The notes below the pieces were generated by a model that worked only from the letters and a program-made list of their open reading frames with translations, did not search any database and had not been told where the DNA came from. The position numbers and the translations under genes are program-made. A stretch of DNA of 64,000 nt from Acinetobacter pittii (GTDB taxonomy: Bacteria > Pseudomonadota > Gammaproteobacteria > Pseudomonadales > Moraxellaceae): assembly GCF_034064985.1 (NCBI RefSeq), contig NZ_CP139249.1:558001-622000 (forward strand), given 5' to 3'. Below are positions 1-8,481 of the stretch, piece after piece. Position 1 is the stretch's first letter; the number at the start of each line of letters is the position of its first letter.

Positions 1-551
1 GCAATTTCAAGGGCAATCACACCACTACCAATGACAGCAATAGATTTAGGCAGGGTTTTTAACTCAAATATTTGATCTGTAGTTATAAGCCGTTTACCAA
101 GTTCTTCCTTCCAGGTTTGATCATAATTAGGAGTTGAACCGACAGCGAGAATAAAACTTTTTGATTGGTATTGTTGCCCATTAACTTCTACAGTTTGTGA
201 ATCAATAAAATGTGCTTTACCAGAAATTTTATGTTCTGCAGGCCATTGTTCTACATCTTTTAATGTTGCTTGTGTAAAACGATCACGTAAAGTTTGTACG
301 TGCTGCATTACTTGATCTGTATTAATTTTTGCAGATACATCCAAAGCAACCTCTCGAGCATTTTGGATGTCAAACATACGGTTTGCTGTAGAGATGAGAA
401 CTTTACTTGGCATGCAGCCTACACGAGCACAAGTGGTATCCCATGGTCCATCATTTATAATTAAAATATTATTGGTATGTTTAACGGCTTCTTTATATGC
501 GCTAATACCCGCAGTACCTGCGCCAATGATAATAATATCGAACATTGTCAT
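1..551 (-). CDS. Pyridine nucleotide-disulfide oxidoreductase (dihydrolipoyl dehydrogenase-like), partial
   Basis: N-terminal 183 codons of a flavin-dependent disulfide oxidoreductase; the C-terminal part runs off the left edge. The protein opens with an FAD-binding Rossmann loop (DIIIIGAGTAG). A redox-active cysteine pair follows in CARVGCMPSK near residue 45. This six-residue spacing is typical of the dihydrolipoyl dehydrogenase/mercuric reductase/glutathione reductase superfamily. A second glycine-rich motif, AVIGSGVIALE, near the edge is the start of the NAD(P)-binding domain. The exact substrate cannot be decided: no lipoamide-complex genes are in view, so a generic name is safest. Two in-frame ATGs lie two codons apart (551 and 545), and neither has a clear ribosome binding site. 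Confidence 0.8.
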   Translation of the reverse strand, partial: MTMFDIIIIGAGTAGISAYKEAVKHTNNILIINDGPWDTTCARVGCMPSKVLISTANRMFDIQNAREVALDVSAKINTDQVMQHVQTLRDRFTQATLKDVEQWPAEHKISGKAHFIDSQTVEVNGQQYQSKSFILAVGSTPNYDQTWKEELGKRLITTDQIFELKTLPKSIAVIGSGVIALEI

Positions 552-584
552 TAAGCTATTTTAATAGATATTTAGAATATATAG

Positions 585-609
585 AAAAACCCTCTTGAAC
601 AGAGGGTTT
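585..609 (-). terminator. Rho-independent terminator of the 398-aa lipoprotein gene
   Basis: Inverted repeat AAACCCTCT / AGAGGGTTT with a five-base loop, followed on the minus strand by a T run. It lies just past the stop codon at 628. Confidence 0.75.
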
Positions 610-627
610 GGCTCTAATTATTTAGCT

Positions 628-1824
628 TTAAAATGTAAATTTTTGCATAAAAGGTGTTTTTAAAGTGGTTGAAAAAGTTCCATTTTGATTAATAGATTGA
701 CCTTCAATACTTATACCATTAATGACATGTTTAAAGTTTAATGTAGTTCCATTCGGAGACTGTTTAAAAGTGAAAATATTTGGTCCTTCTAAATAAATAC
801 TGCCATTAAATTTTTGTGCATTCGTGGTTGGAGATTGATTCTCAACGCGACTTCCTTCAATACCAGTAATACTTGGTAAGCTCAATACTTGACTACCACT
901 GAGTTTCACTTGATATGTCGCATTGTTCGGATTGCCTGAAGTAGAATTCACAATAAATGAAATTGGCTCTGCAAAAGGAACATTTGGGTTGTCATTGATA
1001 AGTACGTTGAAACCAGAACCACTTTGAACTACGTAGAGATCACCATCAGTTGATGTATTATCTTTATATACACTCATTGCACCAGTAGTAACTTCTTTTT
1101 CAGTCGGTTGACCTGTATCTGGATCTTGAACAATAGTCGATGTAGTGATTTTATAATCACTTGTTGTTGAATTAATTAATACGAATCTTTTTTGCTTAGT
1201 TTGTTCAAGTCCCCATGACTGTTGGAATGGATACGCAAAGGCTCCAGTAATTGTTACATCTTGGAAGTTTTTATCATTATTTTCATTTTGAAAAATATAA
1301 ATTCTGGTATTTGATTGATAATCCTCTAAATTTGGAGATATATTGTCATTCGCTAGTTTAATATTTTTTAAATCATCTGCCGTAATATCAAAGTCCCAAT
1401 CACTATATCCAGTGAGTAAACTTTTAATTTCTTCACCTTTAAATACATAACAGGCACGGTAGTCTGTAGTACTTTTAATAAAGCATTTATCACGATAGTG
1501 GTCGGAGTACTTGGTAAGATCTACTTTGCGAATATCTAAAGTTAATTTGAGTGGACCTTGAGCGAAGGTGTCTAGTGCGTGATCAATGTAACCTTTTGAT
1601 AATTTTTCATCGTTAAGATCATAGGCACCAAACAAATATTTTCCTTCTTGCTTTACGCTATTTAAAACAGAAGTAGCCAATTCTTGATCTGTTGAAGGTG
1701 TGGTTGGTGTTGTTGTAGAGCCAGAACTTGAATTTTGGTTATAGTAGCCATCACCGCCACCTCCACCACAAGCTGTCAAAAAAGCAGCCAAAGTAATCCC
1801 ACATACCCCATGAGTAAGTTTCAT
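628..1824 (-). CDS. Predicted lipoprotein, function unknown
   Basis: A 398-residue protein that I cannot assign to a family. The N terminus is a lipoprotein signal peptide with lipobox LTAC and lipidation Cys at about residue 19. A five-glycine run and a Ser/Thr/Pro-rich linker follow, as in many exported Acinetobacter lipoproteins tethered to the outer membrane. The rest has no membrane segment and is rich in Asn, Thr and Ser, with many short hydrophobic stretches that suggest a beta-rich fold. The ATG at 1824 is preferred: GGGG sits six bases upstream of it. An adjacent ATG at 1827 and a TTG at 1836 are too close to or within that site. The gene stands alone, with its own terminator. Confidence 0.75.
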   Translation of the reverse strand: MKLTHGVCGITLAAFLTACGGGGGDGYYNQNSSSGSTTTPTTPSTDQELATSVLNSVKQEGKYLFGAYDLNDEKLSKGYIDHALDTFAQGPLKLTLDIRKVDLTKYSDHYRDKCFIKSTTDYRACYVFKGEEIKSLLTGYSDWDFDITADDLKNIKLANDNISPNLEDYQSNTRIYIFQNENNDKNFQDVTITGAFAYPFQQSWGLEQTKQKRFVLINSTTSDYKITTSTIVQDPDTGQPTEKEVTTGAMSVYKDNTSTDGDLYVVQSGSGFNVLINDNPNVPFAEPISFIVNSTSGNPNNATYQVKLSGSQVLSLPSITGIEGSRVENQSPTTNAQKFNGSIYLEGPNIFTFKQSPNGTTLNFKHVINGISIEGQSINQNGTFSTTLKTPFMQKFTF

Positions 1825-1931
1825 CATTATCCCCAATTAAAATGATAAGTTATTTAAAATAATTTTTTAGATTTATAAAATAACATATATTTCATGAGGT
1901 TGCTCATGATATTTATAGACAGGGAAACTGA

Positions 1932-2036
1932 TTAAATGCGTGTACCCATCGTTACTCCAACTGTAGGTTTTACTTGCATTGAAGAACATGCGGTAATGAT
2001 TAAACAGCTTAAAAGAATGAATATAAATTTATTCAT
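1932..2036 (-). CDS. Very small predicted lipoprotein (34 aa)
   Basis: A 34-codon open frame begins with ATG at 2036 and ends with TAA at 1932. It encodes a Lys-containing start, an uninterrupted hydrophobic stretch, and lipobox ITAC with Cys at residue 17 followed by SS. The mature tail would be only about 18 residues, ending PTVGVTMGTRI. That is a complete lipoprotein signal in a short frame, which is unlikely by chance. The size and layout resemble entericidin-like or other tiny cell-envelope lipoproteins, but I do not recognise the family. The ribosome binding site is weak. It sits alone between the larger lipoprotein gene and the DUF442-type gene. Confidence 0.6.
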   Translation of the reverse strand: MNKFIFILLSCLIITACSSMQVKPTVGVTMGTRI

Positions 2037-2135
2037 AAAAAAATTAATCAATAAATCAAAAGATCTAAGTACTCTAAATTAATATTATTTTTAGTTCTGT
2101 TGAGTTCGTGCAGAAATATGCAAAATAATTTATCT

Positions 2136-2168
2136 AAAAACCCTACTTTATAAAGAAATAGGGTTTTA
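2136..2168 (-). terminator. Rho-independent terminator after the DUF442-type gene
   Basis: AAAACCCTA / TAGGGTTTT arms flank a short A/T-rich loop, with a T-rich tract on the minus strand after the stem. It lies directly downstream of the gene ending at 2190. Confidence 0.7.
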
Positions 2169-2189
2169 AAGAGTAATAGTTTCTTAAAC

Positions 2190-2525
2190 TTAGTCGTCTA
2201 ACAAGTCCATTTGTTTTGCTAATTGATATAGGTTGTTTGAACGGTTTCCTGTACGACAGAACATAAGTATAGGTTTTGGCAACTCATTGTAATGATTGGC
2301 AAAAGTACGTACATCGAGTTCTGTGATTTGTCCAGCTACAACAGGTTGATAAACGTAGTCTAAACCGACTTGACGGGCTGCTTCTTCAATTTGAGCACTT
2401 GTAGGTTGTTCTGGACCGCCTTCCATATCTGGTCGGTTATTAATAATAGATTTAAATCCTTTTTCTACAACTTGACCAACATGTTCTGGGCCAATTTGAC
2501 CTGCGAAACCAACATTATCTGACAT
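2190..2525 (-). CDS. TIGR01244/DUF442 family phosphatase-sulfurtransferase
   Basis: A 111-residue cytoplasmic protein. It has the layout of the DUF442 (beta-lactamase hydrolase-like, Blh N-terminal) family: an N-terminal FAGQIGPEHV strand-helix, an INNRPDMEGG motif, and a C-terminal phosphatase loop FCRTGNRSNN. That loop is the C-x5-R active site shared by dual-specificity phosphatases and rhodaneses. Family members are linked to sulfide and persulfide metabolism. In some genomes they are fused to an ETHE1-like persulfide dioxygenase, which is absent here. The length is normal for the stand-alone form. Whether it acts on phosphate or sulfane substrates cannot be read from sequence. Confidence 0.8.
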   Translation of the reverse strand: MSDNVGFAGQIGPEHVGQVVEKGFKSIINNRPDMEGGPEQPTSAQIEEAARQVGLDYVYQPVVAGQITELDVRTFANHYNELPKPILMFCRTGNRSNNLYQLAKQMDLLDD

Positions 2526-2717
2526 TTCGTCACTCCAAAATTTAACAAAACCTCTTATGCTGTATCATAGCATTAAGCTTAACCTGAGATACAAGACACT
2601 AAAACGTTGTTCCTACATAGATAAAACTTATGTCATAGAACAGCTATAGATTTTTAAAAGGCGATCAGGATGTTTTTTGTAAATTCATTACTTCGACTAT
2701 AATGCCACGGAGCACAT

Positions 2718-3614
2718 ATGCACGCTTATACGGTTGAGCCTTTATATGTTCCATGTGATCAGGAAGTGATCGCAGCTGATTTTTATATTCCAAAAACAAA
2801 TAAGAAATCTGCAGTAATTATTATGGCACATGGTTTTGCCGGATTGCGTCAATTTAAACTTATTCAGTATGCCCAGCGATTTGCGCAAGCAGGTTACGCT
2901 GTTATTTTATTTGATTATCGATATTGGGGCGGGAGTACTGGCAAGCCGAGAGAAATGGTCTCGATCAATTCCCAGTTAGAAGATTGGAAGACCGTTATTC
3001 AATATGCCTCGAATTGCAAACTTGTAGATAACCGAAGAATTGTACTGTGGGGAACTTCTTTAAGTGGAGGATATGCGCTAAGCCTAGCGTCAGAGTTAAA
3101 GAACATTCAGGCAATTTTAGTACAAATTCCTTATGTAGATGGCGCTGAAACTGCCAAGCTCTATCCTTTACAGCGTTATCCCCAAGCATTGAAGCTATCA
3201 AGTCAGGATTATATGGGATCAAAGATGGGGCTTAATCCAAAGAGATTACCTGTGGTTGATCAACATAGCTTATGTTTTATGCCTACAGCAGATAGTTATT
3301 ATGGCTATTTATCGATTGTGAATCCTGACTATTATTGGAGTGGGGAAGTTCCTGCTCGTGTCTTTTTTAATCTGATGCGATACCGTCCAATCCAAGTTGT
3401 GCGCCAGATTAATATTCCTGTTTTATTTATTGCTGCTCAAAAAGATTCACTTATTCCTATTGAGTCAAGCCGTGAAGCTGCGACAAATATTGCGCCTTTT
3501 GTGAGTTATCATGAGTGGGATATGAAACATTTTGATATCTATCACGGTTCATGGTTTGAAAAAGCAGTGATAACCCAATTAGAATTTTTACATCAGCATA
3601 TAGGAGTGATGTAA
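2718..3614 (+). CDS. Alpha/beta hydrolase
   Basis: A 298-residue soluble alpha/beta-hydrolase fold protein. The oxyanion-hole motif MAHGFAG is near residue 38. The nucleophile elbow GTSLSGG is near residue 112. A late acid in AAQKDSLIP and a histidine in MKHFDIYHG near the C terminus complete a Ser-Asp-His triad. It resembles the dienelactone-hydrolase-like/acetyl-xylan-esterase-like group used on small esters, but the substrate is unknown. The stop codon abuts the trxC start, so the two are probably one transcript that continues into the thioesterase gene. Confidence 0.85.
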   Translation: MHAYTVEPLYVPCDQEVIAADFYIPKTNKKSAVIIMAHGFAGLRQFKLIQYAQRFAQAGYAVILFDYRYWGGSTGKPREMVSINSQLEDWKTVIQYASNCKLVDNRRIVLWGTSLSGGYALSLASELKNIQAILVQIPYVDGAETAKLYPLQRYPQALKLSSQDYMGSKMGLNPKRLPVVDQHSLCFMPTADSYYGYLSIVNPDYYWSGEVPARVFFNLMRYRPIQVVRQINIPVLFIAAQKDSLIPIESSREAATNIAPFVSYHEWDMKHFDIYHGSWFEKAVITQLEFLHQHIGVM

Positions 3615-4052
3615 ATGATTATTGTATGTGCATCGTGTGGTGCTAAAAACCGAGTTCCAGAAGAAAAACTTCCTGAGCAACCAAGCTGTGGGCAATGTCA
3701 TCAGCCATTACTACCGCTTGCACCTATTGAGCTAAATGAGCAAAATTTTAGTAACTACATCACGAATAGTGATCTACCTATTCTTATAGACTTATGGGCA
3801 GAATGGTGCGGACCTTGTAAAATGATGGCTCCACATTTTGCGCAGGTCGCAAAACAGAATCCAGGCGTTATCTTTGCCAAGATTAATACCGAAGAATCTC
3901 CTCGCTTGAGCCAAGCTTTTCATGTGAGAAGTATTCCGACACTTGTCTTAATGAATAAAACGACAGAGGTCGCGCGTATTAGCGGTGCATTACGTGCGCC
4001 TGAATTGCAGCAGTGGCTCGATCAACAACTTCAAACGAATTTCGGGAGCTAA
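3615..4052 (+). CDS. trxC: Thioredoxin 2
   Basis: A 145-residue thioredoxin with the N-terminal zinc-binding extension that distinguishes TrxC from TrxA: two pairs of cysteines, CASC and CGQC, in the first 30 residues. The thioredoxin domain follows with the WCGPCK active site and the cis-proline motif (SIPTLVL). TrxC reduces protein disulfides in the cytosol, and the zinc module tunes its redox behaviour under oxidative stress. The start ATG has an AGGAG eight bases upstream, inside the end of the preceding hydrolase gene. It is the middle gene of a tight three-gene operon. Confidence 0.93.
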   Translation: MIIVCASCGAKNRVPEEKLPEQPSCGQCHQPLLPLAPIELNEQNFSNYITNSDLPILIDLWAEWCGPCKMMAPHFAQVAKQNPGVIFAKINTEESPRLSQAFHVRSIPTLVLMNKTTEVARISGALRAPELQQWLDQQLQTNFGS

Positions 4053-4053
4053 G

Positions 4054-4470
4054 GTGTCAGAAGCTTATACCAAACCAGAAGGAATTTTATCCTTACAAAC
4101 GATTGCCATGCCTGCAGATACAAACTGGAGTGGTGATGTATTTGGTGGATGGATTGTGTCACAAATGGACTTGGCTGGAGCAATTCACGCAGAACGTTTC
4201 AGTCGTGGTCGCTGTGCTACGATTTCCATTAATCAAATGACCTTTTTGGTTCCGGTAAAGGTTGGCTTTGTCATTAGCTGCTATACCAAAATCTTAAAAG
4301 TTGGAAATACTTCTATTCAGATGCAAATTGAAGTTTGGGATAGTCATGATGACTCTCGTGAGCCAATACGTATTACTGAAGGAGTCTTTACCTTTGTAGC
4401 AGTTGATGTAAAAGGTAATAAGCGTCAAATACCTGAAGAAGCAAGACAAAAGTTTTTAGATACTCAATAA
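4054..4470 (+). CDS. yciA: Acyl-CoA thioesterase, YciA family
   Basis: A 138-residue single hotdog-domain thioesterase that hydrolyses acyl-CoA in the cytosol. The signature region GDVFGGWIVSQMDLAGAI, with the catalytic Asp, lies near the N terminus, and a conserved INQMTFLVPVKVG strand follows. A GTG start at 4054 is chosen: GGGAG ends five bases upstream and the gene then begins one base after the trxC stop. An in-frame ATG at 3985 would add 23 residues lying entirely inside trxC, with no family counterpart. The strong hairpin just downstream ends the operon. Confidence 0.9.
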   Translation: MSEAYTKPEGILSLQTIAMPADTNWSGDVFGGWIVSQMDLAGAIHAERFSRGRCATISINQMTFLVPVKVGFVISCYTKILKVGNTSIQMQIEVWDSHDDSREPIRITEGVFTFVAVDVKGNKRQIPEEARQKFLDTQ

Positions 4471-4477
4471 AACGTAT

Positions 4478-4512
4478 AAAGCCTGAATATCAGTATTCAG
4501 GCTTTAATTTTT
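4478..4512 (+). terminator. Rho-independent terminator of the hydrolase-trxC-yciA operon
   Basis: Perfect 12-bp stem AAAGCCTGAATA / TATTCAGGCTTT with a four-base loop and a following T-rich tract, eight bases after the yciA stop. The gene on the other strand ends at 4541, so it may serve both directions. Confidence 0.85.
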
Positions 4513-4540
4513 AATTTAGATAAAGAAATCATTTTTAGAA

Positions 4541-5047
4541 TTAAAACATCGTATTGGTATTTTTGCTTTGCTCAGGAATATTTTGTATTACATCCCAATG
4601 CTCTACGATTTTTCCATTTTCAACACGGAATATATCAACAATCGCTCTTCCTCGATCTTTTTCGTTTTCAGTCGAATGAACATGTAAAACGACAAGATTA
4701 CCTTCAGCAATTGTACGTTTAATCTCATTTTTAGCTTGCGGATTCTTTTGGAATTTTTCAGTGAAGAAATTAACAAAAGGTGCTTTCCCATCTGGAACAT
4801 TAGGATTGTGCTGAATGTATTGTTGACCAATATAACGGTCTGCATATTCTTTGACTTTATGTTTTAAAAAGACACCTTCATAAAATTCGGTCACTATTCT
4901 TTTGTTTTGAGCACTTACTTTATCAATAGCTTCTGATTTAGCCGAAGTTACTTTACTGGTTTTAATGTGGGGTTCAGTCGCGTGAGAACTTATTGTTGTA
5001 AATATTAAACTGGTAAATAAAGAGGAAAGAATTAATATTTTTTTCAT
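4541..5047 (-). CDS. Secreted NTF2-like (SnoaL-type) protein
   Basis: A 168-residue protein with a cleavable signal peptide (MKKILILSSLFTSLIF..., probable cleavage after SSHA). The remainder is one NTF2-like/SnoaL domain with the typical YIQHNPNVPDGK and VVLHVHSTEN segments and a closing WDVIQNIP strand. Such domains serve as ketosteroid-isomerase-like enzymes or small-ligand binders, and no function can be assigned. The ATG at 5047 is preferred because GAGG lies eight bases upstream. An upstream TTG at 5059 overlaps that ribosome binding site. It is probably periplasmic and transcribed alone. Confidence 0.8.
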   Translation of the reverse strand: MKKILILSSLFTSLIFTTISSHATEPHIKTSKVTSAKSEAIDKVSAQNKRIVTEFYEGVFLKHKVKEYADRYIGQQYIQHNPNVPDGKAPFVNFFTEKFQKNPQAKNEIKRTIAEGNLVVLHVHSTENEKDRGRAIVDIFRVENGKIVEHWDVIQNIPEQSKNTNTMF

Positions 5048-5123
5048 TTTTAACCTCAAGATACAAAATATTAGTTTTATATCTTGAGGTAAATAACCGT
5101 CTAAAAATACTTTAGATTAGTTA

Positions 5124-5618
5124 TTATTTCTTACGTTTAGGTAACCATGCCCAGAGCATTTGGTATTGAATTGGTTCATTGCCTGCGTCATCAATCACAG
5201 TAACAGGAATCACAAGTTCGCCTTTCTCATTATCTGCAATAAACTTTTGTTGTTCAGTAGACAATGTTGCTGTAGCAGTCAAACCGCCTTCAACCACTTT
5301 TAAATAATCTACATGTAATGATTTGATTAATAAAATTCGATTATCAGGAATATGTAAACCGGTTAGAAAACCTGTTGCAGTTTCTGCTAAAAGAGCCATA
5401 GCCGCAGCATGAACTCCTTTAATATGATTCTGCATATTTTTTTGGTTATCTAAACGGACAATAACGTGGTTTGAGTCTACTTCCAGATAGCGGATATTTG
5501 CTGTACCCACCATTGGCACGATACGACCAAACGCCTTGCTCCAAAGCGTGCTTCGAATACCTTTTGGAAATTTTGAAGTTGCTTTTACCAGTTTTGATAG
5601 ACGGTTGGATTGAGACAT
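5124..5618 (-). CDS. DUF4442 hotdog-fold protein
   Basis: A 164-residue cytoplasmic protein matching the DUF4442 group of hotdog-fold, thioesterase-like proteins. The helix HIKGVHAAAMALLAETATG corresponds to the central hotdog helix, and the second half alternates beta strands (ILLIKSLHVDYLK, LTATATLS, GELVIPVTVID). No standard catalytic Asp/Glu signature is obvious, so enzymatic activity is unproven. It lies 34 bases downstream of the YajQ gene and may be cotranscribed with it. Confidence 0.75.
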   Translation of the reverse strand: MSQSNRLSKLVKATSKFPKGIRSTLWSKAFGRIVPMVGTANIRYLEVDSNHVIVRLDNQKNMQNHIKGVHAAAMALLAETATGFLTGLHIPDNRILLIKSLHVDYLKVVEGGLTATATLSTEQQKFIADNEKGELVIPVTVIDDAGNEPIQYQMLWAWLPKRKK

Positions 5619-5652
5619 GGAATTACCTTAGCTTTAAATGGCCGACAAGATA

Positions 5653-6141
5653 TTAATCTTTAAAGTTATTAAACTGTAATGGCACACCGAATTGTTGTTC
5701 ACGTAAAAAAGTCATGACTTGTTGTAAGGTGTCACGTTTTTTATCAGTTACACGAATTTTGTCGCCTTGAATAGAAGATTGCACTTTAACGCCACTTTCT
5801 TTAATGGCTTTATTAATTTTTTTTGCAGTATCAGAGTCAAGACCATCTTTAAGTTTAATCACTTGTACAAAGTTTTTGCCAGAAGCCGCAGCTTTTTGTG
5901 GATCAAGTGCTTGAACATCAATTTTACGTTTATAAAAATGATTTTCTAACATGTTATAAACTTGTTCACACTGGAAATCACTTTCGGTACTGATTTTGAT
6001 TTCTTTATTTTTTTCATTTAGTTCGATAGAAACATCGTGACCACGGAAGTCAAAGCGTGTTGCAATCTCTTTTTGTGTGTTTTGTACAGCATGATTAACT
6101 TCAAATAACTCTAATTCAGAGACAATATCGAAAGAAGGCAT
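5653..6141 (-). CDS. yajQ: YajQ family nucleotide-binding protein
   Basis: A 162-residue protein of normal family length with the invariant opening MPSFDIVSELELFEV and the FDFRGHDVSIEL motif, plus a second repeat-like half (QAAxxGK-type region, IKESGVKVQSSIQGDKIRVT). YajQ proteins have two ferredoxin-like folds. In Xanthomonas and Pseudomonas they bind cyclic di-GMP and influence transcription, and other members bind nucleic acid. That binding is family knowledge and is not visible here. It is transcribed divergently from the rhodanese gene. Confidence 0.93.
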   Translation of the reverse strand: MPSFDIVSELELFEVNHAVQNTQKEIATRFDFRGHDVSIELNEKNKEIKISTESDFQCEQVYNMLENHFYKRKIDVQALDPQKAAASGKNFVQVIKLKDGLDSDTAKKINKAIKESGVKVQSSIQGDKIRVTDKKRDTLQQVMTFLREQQFGVPLQFNNFKD

Positions 6142-6232
6142 AGTTTAGACCTTTACAAAGTGAAAGAATATTTGAGATGCTAAGAGGGTTTTCTTCATTT
6201 GCCAAGTGTTGTTTACATCAAAGGAGTGCACA

Positions 6233-6547
6233 ATGATCCGTAAACAAGAAATTACAACATTTGAATTCCCAGAAAATGCTGTTATCTGGGATGTCCGTGA
6301 TACTAATGCTTATGCAGAAGGGCATGTTAAAGGTGCGGTGAATCGCCCAATTAATGATTTGAATGCTGATATTTTGAACCAGGTCTCTGCGGGTCAGCCG
6401 ATTTATATTTTATGTGGTGGTGGTAGCAAAGCTCCTCGTGCAGCTGAGAAACTAGAAGGATTGGATGCCTCGCGTGAATATGTCGTGCTGATGGGCGGGA
6501 CACGTGCAGCTCGTGATGCTGGCTTGCCTCTAGAGCAGGGCGCATAA
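6233..6547 (+). CDS. Rhodanese-domain protein
   Basis: A single-domain rhodanese of 104 residues. It shows the N-terminal VIWDVRDTNAYAEGHVKGAVNRP signature (CH2A-like) and an active-site loop with Cys in ILCGGGSKAPRAAEKL. The ATG at 6233 follows AAGGAG by seven bases, which fixes the start; an upstream GTG at 6206 lacks a site. It could move sulfane sulfur in thiolation or cyanide/sulfide handling, but no partner gene adjoins. Confidence 0.85.
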   Translation: MIRKQEITTFEFPENAVIWDVRDTNAYAEGHVKGAVNRPINDLNADILNQVSAGQPIYILCGGGSKAPRAAEKLEGLDASREYVVLMGGTRAARDAGLPLEQGA

Positions 6548-6572
6548 AAAAAGCACCTTCGGGTGCTTTTTT
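6547..6572 (+). terminator. Bidirectional terminator between the rhodanese gene and mnmC
   Basis: GCACC TTCG GGTGC stem with a stable TTCG tetraloop, flanked by A6 on one side and T6 on the other. It can therefore stop transcription from both convergent genes. Confidence 0.88.
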
Positions 6573-6583
6573 ATTGAAATGAA

Positions 6584-8458
6584 TTATTGCGGTTTAAAAT
6601 AAGGCTTTTTAGTTTTCACTTTCTTTTGGAACCGTTGAGGACTCAATTTTTGTAATAGGCGGTCTGGCACTGGACAAGCTTCTCCTAATATTTGAGCAAC
6701 TAAGATTTCACTGCATAGCGGTGCAAAAAGAAAGCCTTTAGAGCCAAGCCCGGCAAAAGTAGCAATTCGGCTATTCTCCTGCATTTTTCCAACCAGAGGA
6801 AAATAATCCAAGCTTTGTGCCCGTATGGATGCACGCCCTTGCCATGTCGAAGGTGACGGTAACTTTTCAGCATATTCAGGGAATACACTGTGGATTAATT
6901 CAAAGTTATGCACATGGTCTTCGGGAAGTACATCTTGATCTTCACGATTTGGGTAGAAAGACGCACCTAAAATCATCTGTGCAGCGTCAAGTTGCATGCA
7001 ATAGCCGCCATAGCTATAAGCTTCATTTAAAGGCAGAGGGGCAAACGTATTATCAACCCAGCTCACTTGTCCACGTATTGGTTTTAACTGTGGATAGCTG
7101 TCGAATAAAGCAGCACTTTCTCGAGCACAGCACACAACGACATGGTCTGCCTCTGCAATGATTTGATTGTCGGTGTGCAATTGAACTTTATTTTCACAAG
7201 AAACAAGTGCTGTGACATGGGCAATTTTGAGATTGATACATGGATGCTGCAAAATTTCAACACGTAATTGATGTGGTGAGACGGAGCCAGCCTCAGTTAG
7301 CAATATGCTTGAGTAATCAGTTTCAAGTGAGTTCGCTGAGTTAGTAACAACTTGAGCTGGATACTGATTTACCAAATCGAGAAGTTCATCTGCATTTTTC
7401 AATGCAATTTGTTGAATTTGAAGTGGACGGAATGCATTAAAATTTTTATAAAAATTTAAAGCATGTTGCCAACTTAAGGTCATGAGATGTTCATGACTTT
7501 GTTCAATTGGGCATAGTTTCGGATTAAGTAATGCCAAAGGGTTTCCAGAGGCACCCGATAATGCATTTGTTTGCTCGTATAAGGTCACTTGGTGGCCACG
7601 TGCTGCAAATGCCCACGCCGTGCTTAAACCTGCTACACCAGCCCCTATAATCGCAATATGCTGTTGCTCTGTAGCCAATGCATGAGTTTGATCTAATTCT
7701 AAGGAACCTTTATCAGATTCAGGCAGATTCCAGACTGCTTTGAGCATTTCTCGTTTATGGCCAAAACCACGTGGACGAGAAATATCGATACCATGTGTTT
7801 TTAATCCACGTTTTAAAATACCAGCAACACTAAAAGAGGCAAATGTAGTGCCATAACCTGAAAGACGGACAATATTGTTTAAAACATTTTGTTCCCACAT
7901 GTCTGGGTTGCAAGACGGTGCAAAGCCATCTAGAAACCAGGCATTCACAGCTTTAGTTTTAGCCATGCTTGGAAAAATTTCTTGCGCATCTCCAAGCCAT
8001 AAATCGATGCTAAAACGTTCTTTAGGAAAAGTTAAACGATGACATCCGGCAATAGGCAGGGGATATTGTTCAATTAACTGCTCTGCAAGCGGTTTAAGCT
8101 CATCCCAGACATTTAAAGCGCGAATAAGATCAGCTTTACTTAATGGAAACTTTTCAACGCTAATTGCGTGTAAATGGCTTTGATTATTAGGACGAACTTG
8201 CTGCCAAAGTTGCCAGAGTGCAAGAATATTTAAACCTGTACCAAAACCGGTTTCTCCTACACTGAAATATTCAAAATCTTTTAAATTGGCTAATCGTTCT
8301 GATAAGTCGTTACCATTTAGGAAAACATGTCGTGTTTCAAGTAGGCCATTATCTTTAGAAAAGTAGACATCACCAAATTGTTTAGAAATGGGAATCTCGA
8401 TACCATCGACAAATTCCCAGTCCAGCTCTGCTGTTTGGATACGGTTTGATACGTTCAT
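6584..8458 (-). CDS. mnmC: Bifunctional tRNA 5-methylaminomethyl-2-thiouridine biosynthesis protein MnmC
   Basis: A 624-residue fusion of two enzymes that complete wobble uridine-34 modification. The N-terminal third is the SAM-dependent methyltransferase (VGETGFGTGLNIL SAM loop, DGFAPSCNPDMW motif) that converts nm5s2U to mnm5s2U. From about residue 265 an FAD oxidoreductase begins (IAIIGAGVAGLSTAWAFA) that removes the carboxymethyl group from cmnm5s2U. The length and domain order match the gammaproteobacterial enzyme. The ATG at 8458 is chosen because it begins the conserved MNVSNRIQTAELDW segment. An upstream GTG at 8488 would overlap the neighbouring gene. Confidence 0.93.
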   Translation of the reverse strand: MNVSNRIQTAELDWEFVDGIEIPISKQFGDVYFSKDNGLLETRHVFLNGNDLSERLANLKDFEYFSVGETGFGTGLNILALWQLWQQVRPNNQSHLHAISVEKFPLSKADLIRALNVWDELKPLAEQLIEQYPLPIAGCHRLTFPKERFSIDLWLGDAQEIFPSMAKTKAVNAWFLDGFAPSCNPDMWEQNVLNNIVRLSGYGTTFASFSVAGILKRGLKTHGIDISRPRGFGHKREMLKAVWNLPESDKGSLELDQTHALATEQQHIAIIGAGVAGLSTAWAFAARGHQVTLYEQTNALSGASGNPLALLNPKLCPIEQSHEHLMTLSWQHALNFYKNFNAFRPLQIQQIALKNADELLDLVNQYPAQVVTNSANSLETDYSSILLTEAGSVSPHQLRVEILQHPCINLKIAHVTALVSCENKVQLHTDNQIIAEADHVVVCCARESAALFDSYPQLKPIRGQVSWVDNTFAPLPLNEAYSYGGYCMQLDAAQMILGASFYPNREDQDVLPEDHVHNFELIHSVFPEYAEKLPSPSTWQGRASIRAQSLDYFPLVGKMQENSRIATFAGLGSKGFLFAPLCSEILVAQILGEACPVPDRLLQKLSPQRFQKKVKTKKPYFKPQ

Positions 8459-8481
8459 TGAATTTAATAGATCGCTTGGTA

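Noticed and set aside
367..564. 65-codon plus-strand frame at the left edge
   Set aside because: It is antisense to the clearly recognisable disulfide oxidoreductase gene.
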